Source: Rubrivivax sp. (GTDB lineage Bacteria > Pseudomonadota > Gammaproteobacteria > Burkholderiales > Burkholderiaceae_C). From it: DNA of 7,818 nucleotides. The notes under the pieces were generated by a model. It worked only from the letters and a program-made list of their open reading frames with translations. It was not told the origin of the DNA and did no database searches. The stretch is from NCBI GenBank assembly GCA_030693565.1, contig JAUYAJ010000593.1, forward strand, positions 1-7,818. The letters run 5' to 3'. Of this stretch, positions 1 to 4,934 are shown one piece after another. Position 1 is the first letter of the stretch. Every line of letters begins with the position of its first letter. A program made the translations under genes and the position numbers.

Positions 1-1
1 G

Positions 2-1399
2 GCCGTCCTCCTGCATCTCGACCAGCCGGCGCTGGTCCTGAGTTTTGCTGCCAGCACTGCAGCCTACCTGGTCGTCTGCGGCATCGGCGCCCTGCGCCTG
101 CAGGCGCGCGCACGCGCCGTGTCCGAGGCCAGCCTGGACGCCCACGCCACCCTGGCGCACAGCCTGATCAATGTCTAGACCATAAAATGCTTCGACGCCG
201 AAGGCGGCTCCCGCGCGCGGTTCGAGGGCGCCGCGGCCCGGCTCGAAGGCTGCTGGATGCAACTGCATCGGCAGCGCGCCAGAACCGGGCTGGCCGTCAC
301 CGCCATCTTCGCCGTCTCGATGGCGGCGTCACTGGCCCTCGCGGCACAGGCCCTCGGCCGTGGCTCGCTCAGCATCGGCGGCTTCGTGCTGGTCACGGTC
401 TACTTGCTGCAGCTGGTGCGGCCGCTGGAGATGCTGGGCGCCGCCGCGCGCGACCTCACCCAGGCCCTGGAGTTCGTCCGCCCCCTGCTCGAGGTGCTTC
501 ACATGCCCGCCGAGGCGACCACTCAAGGCACGCCGCCGCCAGCCACGGCGGCCCACTGTGAACCGGCGATGCCCGGCACCGGCGCGCGCGCCGCCCTGCC
601 CAGGTCAGAGGCCATCGGTCTGAGCATGCGCGGCGTGCACCTGGCCTACGACGGCGGCCCCAAAGTGCTGCGGGGACTGGACCTGGACATCGCCGCCGGC
701 CGCACCGTGGCCATCGTGGGCGCCAGCGGATCGGGCAAGACCTCCATCGTGCGCCTGCTGCTGCGGCTGTATGCACCGCAGGCCGGGCGCATCCTGCTCG
801 GCGGAATGCCGATCGAGGCGCTGCCCCTGGGCGAACTGCGGGCCGCGATCGGGCTCGTGCCCCAGGACACGGTGCTGTTCAACGCCAGCCTGGCGGCCAA
901 CATCGGCATCGGCCGGCCCGGAGCGTCACGCAGCGACATCGAGGAGGCCGCGCGCCAGGCGCAGCTGCACGACCGCATCGTCGCCCTGCCCGGTGGCTAC
1001 GACACGCCCGTCGGCGAGCGCGGCCTGAAGCTGTCCGGCGGCGAACGACAGCGCGTCGCCATCGCACGCGCCGTGCTGAAGCGCCCACGGATCTACGTCT
1101 TCGACGAGGCCACCTCGATGCTCGACAGCCGGACCGAGGCCGCACTCCTTCGGGACCTGCAACGCGTCTGCCAGGGCTGCACCACACTCATCGTCGCCCA
1201 CCGACTGTCCACCGTGCAGCATGCGGACGAGGTCATCGTCCTCGACCAGGGGCAGGTCGCCGAACGCGGCAGCCCCGCCGCGCTGCGCGCCGCGGGCGGC
1301 CTCTACGCGCGACTGTGGCGCGCGCAGATGGGACACGACGCGGCGCAGCGGGATCCCGCAGCCTTCGCAGTGCCGGCGCCAGGTTATCAGCTGCCGTGA
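2..1399 (+). pseudogene. Atm1/HMT1-type ABC half-transporter, interrupted by an in-frame TAG and cut by the window start
   Basis: Members of this ABC family (Atm1/HMT1/ABCB7 type) are inner-membrane half-transporters that export glutathione-linked metal or sulfur compounds. Frame 2 reads through the rear of the membrane domain, then a stop, then the rest of the protein. Upstream of the stop comes TM-like sequence ending ASLDAHATLAHSLINV; then TAG at 176-178; then TIKCFDAE. Functional relatives read SLLNYETVKYF here, so V-stop replaces Y-E. The next in-frame start is ATG 257, which gives 380 aa holding only the last membrane helices and a complete nucleotide-binding domain. Numbered from that ATG: Walker A GASGSGKTS 155-163, Q-loop Q203, signature LSGGERQ 259-265, Walker B IYVFDEA 279-285, H-loop H315. 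All ATPase motifs are intact, so the break looks recent, or is a sequencing error or suppressed codon. The linker at about residues 84-118 is rich in Pro and Ala. Confidence 0.82.
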
Positions 1400-1715
1400 G
1401 GTTTATGCCCGCCCCCGGAAAGAGAGGACGGCATTGCGCTGTGGATGACCGTTCATCAGGATGTCGATCCGCATCGGCGCGCGGACGATGCCGAGGCCGA
1501 ACTGCGGCGAACCGAAAGACGTTGACGTGTGGGGATTCGGGGACACAGCCGAGAAGTTGTCGAGATCAACTTCGACAGCACCGGCATGACCGGCGACTTT
1601 GGCATTCACTGCCGCCCGCGGCCGACAGCAAGCTTGAGTTGATCGGAGCTGCCGGCCGGACGTACATGCGCCCAACGAAGCGACGGGAGTGCATGGCTTG
1701 CCGAGGGCAGGTTTC

Positions 1716-1800
1716 GGCAATGACACCGAACTCACGCTGCCGCATAGGAGCCGCCGGTCGCGTTGCCCGCCTGTCCAACCGATTCTCACTGCGGTCATTC
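1716..1800 (+). repeat. Degenerate direct repeat, copy A
   Basis: Four sequence blocks occur here in the same order as in copy B: GGCAATGACACCGA (1716-1729), ACTCACGCTGCCG (1730-1742), AGCCGCC (1749-1755) and GCGGTCATTC (1791-1800). The 13-base block is identical in both copies; the spacing between blocks differs. The shared order argues for an old duplicated or dispersed element rather than chance. Its family is not recognised. Confidence 0.5.
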
Positions 1801-1941
1801 ACCCGCGCATGGCCAGCATCCGCTTACGACCCACAGCAGCCGGCGATGACTTTCTAAGCGAACGACCGGTCTACTTTGGAACTTGACGTTCGCACAAGCG
1901 GCAGAGATGGTCGGGGACTGCGACAGCGGTCATGCGCAGGT

Positions 1942-2051
1942 GGCAATCACCGACCTCGCCAAGGTGCCCGCTGAGCGACGGCCCCCGAAGGGGCCGTACT
2001 CACGCTGCCGACCTGTGGCAGCCGCCCCCTGCAACAAGAAGGCGGTCACTC
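1942..2051 (+). repeat. Degenerate direct repeat, copy B
   Basis: The blocks are GGCAATCACCGA (1942-1953), ACTCACGCTGCCG (1998-2010), AGCCGCC (2020-2026) and GCGGTCACTC (2042-2051), in the same order as copy A. Between the first two blocks this copy carries an insertion that includes the perfect hairpin at 1978-1997. The last block runs over the stop codon of the leftward MerR-family gene. Confidence 0.5.
1978..1997 (-). terminator. Perfect hairpin, probable 3' end of the ynfA-merR transcript
   Basis: An 8-bp perfect stem (ACGGCCCC pairing with GGGGCCGT) encloses a 4-base loop. Read on the minus strand the loop is TTCG closed by C-G, the very stable cUUCGg tetraloop. It lies about 50 bases past the stop of the leftward regulator gene. 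No T-run follows on that strand, so it is either an imperfect intrinsic terminator or a 3'-end stabilising hairpin. Confidence 0.5.
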
Positions 2052-2528
2052 CAAGGTCGAAGAGTGACGCCGACGGTTGCGGGTGCCGTGAGACCCCGTC
2101 ACATGCGCGCTCGCCGACCTGACATCCGTCGCTGAAGACGCCTGCACCAGTTCATTCAAGATGCCGCAGTGTTCTGCTTCGCGGACGTCGACGCACTGCT
2201 CCCGCAGCGCCTTCAACTGCTTTTCCAACTGCCGAAGTTCGCGGATGCGCGTGGCGACATGGCCGATGTGTTCATTCAGCAGCGCATTGACCTCGCCGCA
2301 CTCGGCTTGCGGCTCGTCCTTGAAACGCAGCAGCACGCGGATCTCGTCCAGCGTCATGTCCAGCGACCGGCAGTGGCGCACGAAGGCCAGCCGCTCGACA
2401 TGCCCGGGCCCGTAGATGCGGTAGTTGCCTTCGCTGCGCGGCGCCTGCGGCAGCAGACCTTCGCGTTCGTAGTAGCGGATGGTCTCGACCTGTGTCTGCG
2501 CCGCCAGTGCCAGTTCGCCAATCTTCAT
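2046..2528 (-). CDS. cadR: MerR-family Cd(II)/Pb(II)-responsive regulator (CadR/PbrR-like)
   Basis: This 160-aa protein is predicted to be a cytoplasmic dimer that binds a dyad between widely spaced -35 and -10 elements and switches the promoter on when metal binds. Residues 1-40 form the MerR winged helix-turn-helix, with the hallmark ETIRYYEREGLL at 15-26 and NYRIYG at 35-40. A long dimerisation helix spans about 79-112. The metal ligands expected for CadR/PbrR are present: C77 in ECGEVNALL, C112 and C121 in HCGIL. The start ATG (2526-2528) follows AGAAGGGG (plus-strand 2536-2543), a good ribosome site. Only 15 bases separate it from the upstream ynfA-like gene, so the two probably share a transcript. 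The last roughly 25 residues (RSASAHVTGSHGTRNRRRHSSTLE) do not look like the family, and they end in the repeat region. The choice between cadR and pbrR cannot be settled from the sequence. Confidence 0.88.
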   Translation of the reverse strand: MKIGELALAAQTQVETIRYYEREGLLPQAPRSEGNYRIYGPGHVERLAFVRHCRSLDMTLDEIRVLLRFKDEPQAECGEVNALLNEHIGHVATRIRELRQLEKQLKALREQCVDVREAEHCGILNELVQASSATDVRSASAHVTGSHGTRNRRRHSSTLE

Positions 2529-2535
2529 GGCCGTG

Positions 2536-2543
2536 CCCCTTCT
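2536..2543 (-). promoter_or_regulatory. Ribosome binding site of the MerR-family gene
   Basis: The minus strand reads AGAAGGGG, seven bases before the ATG of the regulator. It abuts the stop codon of the preceding ynfA-like gene and fixes the start at 2528. Confidence 0.6.
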
Positions 2544-2882
2544 TCAGCTTGCCGCCCTGGGCTGCAGGGCAATGATCGCCATGCCGACAAGGCAGATGCC
2601 TCCACCGACAAGGTCCCATCGAGTCGGGACCACACCGTCGACGCGCCACAGCCAGATCAGTGCGACGACGACATACACACCGCCGTAGGCCGCGTAGGTG
2701 CGGCCTGCGGCACTGGGATGCAGCGTCAACAGCCACGCGAACGCCGCCAGCGATACGGCCGCCGGCAGCAGCCACCAGACCGGCCTACCTTGCGTGAGCA
2801 CGAGCCACGGCAGGTAGCACCCGACGATCCCGGCAACAGCGGTGACGAAGAACAGTCCTGTGACGCGAAGGAAGTCGAACAT
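2544..2882 (-). CDS. ynfA: YnfA/UPF0060-family small membrane protein, variant lacking the conserved Glu
   Basis: This is a 112-aa, four-helix inner-membrane protein; the family is usually about 108 aa. YnfA proteins resemble small multidrug resistance (SMR) transporters and are linked to efflux, though their substrates are poorly defined. Family hallmarks visible are GCYLPWL at 21-27, LLTLHPSAAGRTYAAYGGVYV at 51-71 and WLWRVDG at 77-83. Predicted helices lie at about 5-28, 36-54, 63-80 and 91-108. In typical members a glutamate precedes the GC motif (EIxGC); here the residue is G18, codon GGG at plus-strand 2829-2831, one base from GAG. This is the residue expected to correspond to the EmrE proton/substrate glutamate. 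The gene is first in the leftward pair and lies next to the divergent metal-responsive promoter. A role in metal resistance is suggested only by position. Confidence 0.85.
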   Translation of the reverse strand: MFDFLRVTGLFFVTAVAGIVGCYLPWLVLTQGRPVWWLLPAAVSLAAFAWLLTLHPSAAGRTYAAYGGVYVVVALIWLWRVDGVVPTRWDLVGGGICLVGMAIIALQPRAAS

Positions 2883-2938
2883 GGATCGAGGCTCTCGGCG
2901 TGCATGACGGGGCGCCCAACGCTCTGCAGCATAGCCGC

Positions 2939-2970
2939 TTGACTCTGGAGCCGCTACAGGGTTTCAAATA
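2939..2970 (+). promoter_or_regulatory. MerR-type promoter with CadR/PbrR-like operator, driving the CDF gene
   Basis: TTGACT (-35, 2939-2944) and TCAAAT (-10, 2964-2969) are separated by 19 bp, the over-long spacer typical of MerR-controlled promoters. Within the spacer an imperfect dyad has half-sites ACTCTGGAG (2942-2950) and CTACAGGGT (2954-2962) around CCG; 7 of 9 positions are symmetric. The design matches known cadA and pbrA promoters. It lies in the divergent gap between the ynfA-merR pair and the CDF gene, which begins 27 bases past the -10 element. Confidence 0.82.
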
Positions 2971-2996
2971 CCGGCATCGACACCCGAAAGTCTCTC

Positions 2997-3629
2997 ATGA
3001 GCGACTCCTGCTGCAGCAACGGCTGCGCCGCCCCACCCGCCAGCCAGAGCCCGCGCTACCGTCGCGTACTGTGGGCCGCGCTGGTCATCAACATCACCAT
3101 GTTCGCCGTTGAGTTGGCCGGTGGCCTGCAGGCCGGATCGGTGTCGCTGCTGGCCGACGCCGTCGACTTCTTCGGCGACGCGGCGAACTACGGCATCTCG
3201 CTGCTGGTGCTGGGCATGGCGCTGACCTGGCGGGCGCGGGCTGCCTTCTTCAAGGGCCTGACCATGGGCGCCTTCGGTGTCTTTGTCCTCGGACGCGCCG
3301 CGTGGTCGGCCGCTTCCGGCACCGTACCCGAGCCGGCGACGATGGGTGCCATCGGTGCCCTGGCGCTGCTGGCCAACGTGTCGGTCGCCGCGATGCTCTA
3401 CGCCTGGCGAGAGGGCGACGCCAACATGCGCTCGGTGTGGCTGTGCAGCCGCAACGACGCGATCGGCAACCTCGCAGTGATGGCCGCCGCGCTGGGCGTC
3501 TTCGGTACCGGCAGCGCCTGGCCCGACCTGGCGGTCGCCGCGGTCATGGGCGTCCTGGCGCTGACCGCCGCGCGCTCGGTCGTCCAGCATGCCCGGGCCG
3601 AGCTCCGCCCCATGCCGGCGCACGCCTGA
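2997..3629 (+). CDS. Short CDF-type divalent cation exporter
   Basis: Cation diffusion facilitators (CDF) exchange cytoplasmic Zn, Cd, Co or similar ions for protons across the inner membrane. This 210-aa protein has six predicted helices (about 24-46, 48-76, 86-102, 115-136, 150-170 and 175-195). The CDF signature VELAGGLQAGSVSLLADA occurs at 38-55. The TM2 metal site is D57-x3-D61. In TM5, where most CDF proteins have H-x3-D, this one has C150-x3-D154 (WLCSRND), suggesting a soft-metal preference; that is inference. The protein ends right after TM6, so the usual cytoplasmic regulatory domain is absent. The N-terminus carries Cys5, Cys6 and Cys10 in SCCSNGC, a possible metal-capture site. 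The ATG at 2997 follows GAAAG, a weak ribosome site. It is the first gene after the MerR-type promoter and lies 12 bases before the transglutaminase-like gene. Confidence 0.85.
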   Translation: MSDSCCSNGCAAPPASQSPRYRRVLWAALVINITMFAVELAGGLQAGSVSLLADAVDFFGDAANYGISLLVLGMALTWRARAAFFKGLTMGAFGVFVLGRAAWSAASGTVPEPATMGAIGALALLANVSVAAMLYAWREGDANMRSVWLCSRNDAIGNLAVMAAALGVFGTGSAWPDLAVAAVMGVLALTAARSVVQHARAELRPMPAHA

Positions 3630-3641
3630 CAGGAGTGGCCC

Positions 3642-4355
3642 ATGTCCGACGCCATGCACCCCCTGCTGGTCGCGACGCCGCTGCTGGATGTCCACCACCC
3701 GGACATGGAGGCGCTGGTTGCTCGCCGTGGATGGCGAACTCTGAACGCCTACAACCGCATCGGTGCCGTCTACGACTTCGTCCGCGACGAGATCGCCTTC
3801 GGATACAACGAGGGCGACGAGTTGCCGGCATCCAGCGTGCTGGCCGACGGCATCGGCCAGTGCAACACCAAGAGCACGTTGCTGATGGCCTTGCTGCGCG
3901 CGGTGGGCATTCCCTGCCGCTTCCACGGCTTCACCATCGACAAGCCCTTGCAGAAGGGTGCGATCACCGGGTTGGCCTACTGGCTGGCGCCGCAGCGCAT
4001 CATCCACAGCTGGGTCGAGGTCAGCCTCGAAGGCCGCTGGATCGCGCTGGAAGGCTTCATCCTCGACGCGCCCTATCTGGCCAGCCTGCAGCGCCGCTTT
4101 CCGCATGCGCGCCGCTTCTGCGGCTACGGTGCCGCCACGTCCGACCTCTCGGCGCCCGGGGTCGAATGGCGTGGGCAGGACACCTACATCCAGAAGGAAG
4201 GCATCGCCGACGACTTTGGTGTCTTCGACAGCCCCGACGCCTTCTACGCGCGCCACGGCTCCAACCTGTCAGGACTCAAGCGCTGGCTTTACCAACGTGT
4301 CATCCGCCACGCGATGAACCGCAACGTCGTGCGCATCCGCGGTTCGAAGTGGTGA
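3642..4355 (+). CDS. Transglutaminase-like domain protein in the metal operon
   Basis: This is a 237-aa cytoplasmic protein with no signal peptide and no clear membrane helix. The transglutaminase-like core spans about 30-142. The candidate nucleophile C74 lies in GIGQCNTKSTLLMALLRA, preceding the typical GIPCR strand. The candidate histidine H122 lies in IIHSWVEV. The acidic third residue is E137 or D142 in WIALEGFILD, where many relatives have Asp. Bacterial members of this fold mostly act as amide- or peptide-cleaving cysteine enzymes rather than cross-linkers; the substrate here is unknown. AGGAG at 3631-3635 sits six bases before the ATG, and the gap to the CDF gene is 12 bases, so the two are almost certainly co-transcribed. 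The family call is solid; a role in metal stress (for example acting on a thiol peptide or a damaged protein) is inference from the operon only. Confidence 0.78.
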   Translation: MSDAMHPLLVATPLLDVHHPDMEALVARRGWRTLNAYNRIGAVYDFVRDEIAFGYNEGDELPASSVLADGIGQCNTKSTLLMALLRAVGIPCRFHGFTIDKPLQKGAITGLAYWLAPQRIIHSWVEVSLEGRWIALEGFILDAPYLASLQRRFPHARRFCGYGAATSDLSAPGVEWRGQDTYIQKEGIADDFGVFDSPDAFYARHGSNLSGLKRWLYQRVIRHAMNRNVVRIRGSKW

Positions 4356-4393
4356 AACCCCACAGCCCAGTCGCCTTGCCCATGTCGGCCACA

Positions 4394-4414
4394 ACCCTGT
4401 AGCCGCTAGACTCT
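4394..4414 (+). promoter_or_regulatory. Operator-like sequence before czcI, degenerate
   Basis: ACCCTGTAG (4394-4402), CCG and CTAGACTCT (4406-4414) line up with the 2942-2962 operator at 15 of 21 positions, including an identical AGCCGCTA core. The left half exactly equals the reverse complement of that operator's CTACAGGGT half. The right half is poor, and no -35/-10 pair with sensible spacing ends upstream of czcI. It may be a decayed or weak binding site. Confidence 0.35.
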
Positions 4415-4419
4415 TGTCC

Positions 4420-4791
4420 GTGCGTCGCCTCCTCGCCATCGTTCTGCTCGCCATGCTTCCGCTCCAGTTCAGCTGGTCGGCAGTGGCGTCGTATTGCGAG
4501 CACGAGATCCAAGGTGCCGGACACTTCGGTCACCACGAGCACCAGCACCACGCTGACGCCGGTCCCCATGCGGAGCCGGTGGCCGACGCGGATGCCCAGG
4601 GCGACAAGGCTCCGGGCGCAATGGATCTCGACTGCGGCCACTGCCACGGCACCTGCGGGGTGATGCTGACACTGCCGCTGGGCCTGCCCGGCGCGCTCTC
4701 GACCGCGCCGCCCAGCGCCACCCTCGACGAAACGGGTGGTGCACATGCACCGACCCGGCCCGAACGCCCTCAGTGGCTGCCCCTCGCCTGA
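4420..4791 (+). CDS. czcI: CzcI-like periplasmic His/Cys-rich metal-resistance protein
   Basis: CzcI is a small exported protein encoded just ahead of czcCBA and thought to modulate the efflux system. From GTG 4420 the product is 123 aa beginning MRRLLAIVLLAMLPLQFSWS, a good signal peptide with cleavage near the Ala-rich stretch 21-24. The mature part opens with YCEHE (C26, H28), then a histidine cluster (GHHEHQHHADAGPH, about 37-50) and a CGHCHGTC motif at 72-79, all plausible metal ligands. TTG 4414 would add two residues; GTG is preferred because relatives start MRR. No clear ribosome site precedes either start. The first ATG (4453) would remove most of the signal peptide and is rejected. 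The gene begins 64 bases after the transglutaminase-like gene, so read-through from the upstream promoter is possible. Confidence 0.8.
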   Translation: MRRLLAIVLLAMLPLQFSWSAVASYCEHEIQGAGHFGHHEHQHHADAGPHAEPVADADAQGDKAPGAMDLDCGHCHGTCGVMLTLPLGLPGALSTAPPSATLDETGGAHAPTRPERPQWLPLA

Positions 4792-4800
4792 TCGGCGAGG
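4782..4800 (+). terminator. Stem-loop at the czcI stop codon, weak attenuator candidate
   Basis: CCTCGCC (4782-4788) pairs perfectly with GGCGAGG (4794-4800) around a 5-base loop that contains most of the czcI stop codon. A pyrimidine-rich run (TCTCTTCCTTCTC, 4805-4817) follows, but it is not a true T-tract. It could reduce read-through into czcC or mark an RNA-processing site. Confidence 0.3.
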
Positions 4801-4841
4801 CGGGTCTCTTCCTTCTCTGAAGCCCGTTCGCGCCTGAGTGC

Positions 4842-4860
4842 GCGCCGCAGCCTGCGGCGC
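4842..4860 (+). other. Strong hairpin in the czcI-czcC gap
   Basis: GCGCCGCA (4842-4849) and TGCGGCGC (4853-4860) form an 8-bp perfect GC-rich stem with a 3-base loop. No T-run follows. It lies about 75 bases before the czcC start and may act as an RNA stability or processing element. Confidence 0.35.
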
Positions 4861-4934
4861 CTTCGGGCACGACGCGACCTCTTGGTCGCCGCTTGCCGAT
4901 CTCCTGTGCGTTGTTTTCAACACTGGAGCATCGG

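Larger units (their letters stand above)
1400..2045. other. Gene-free stretch of mosaic sequence
   Basis: No open frame here resembles a known protein family, and none has a good ribosome site with biased codon use. A few peptide-like stretches, such as VVEINFDSTGMTGDFGIHC from about 1558, look like remnants of a decayed gene but end quickly at stops. Two imperfect copies of one repeat occupy 1716-1800 and 1942-2051, and a strong hairpin lies at 1978-1997. The block separates the broken ABC gene from the leftward regulator gene and may mark a recombination boundary; that is inference. Confidence 0.6.

Noticed and set aside
257..1399. ATG 257 as the true start of a functional ABC protein
   Set aside because: Upstream in-frame sequence on both sides of the TAG matches the same family's membrane domain, so this is an internal Met of a broken gene.
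1445..1525. Small + strand frame of 26 codons starting MTVHQDVDPHRRADD
   Set aside because: It has no ribosome site, no known family, and a length easily met by chance.
1403..1798. Minus-strand 131-codon frame in the gene-free block
   Set aside because: There is no recognisable domain or convincing ribosome site, and the region has repeats and decay; coding cannot be supported.
2169..2942. A 257-codon + strand frame over the regulator and ynfA-like genes
   Set aside because: It is antisense to two well-recognised families and has no motif of its own.
2964..4256. A 430-codon minus-strand frame opposite the CDF and transglutaminase-like genes
   Set aside because: It has Gly/Arg/Gln/His-rich composition with no recognisable domain, and it crosses the promoter region; the + strand genes are clearly real.
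4893..4934. TTG 4893 as the czcC start
   Set aside because: It would add a 14-residue leader before a good signal peptide, and ATG 4935 has GGAG at the right distance.
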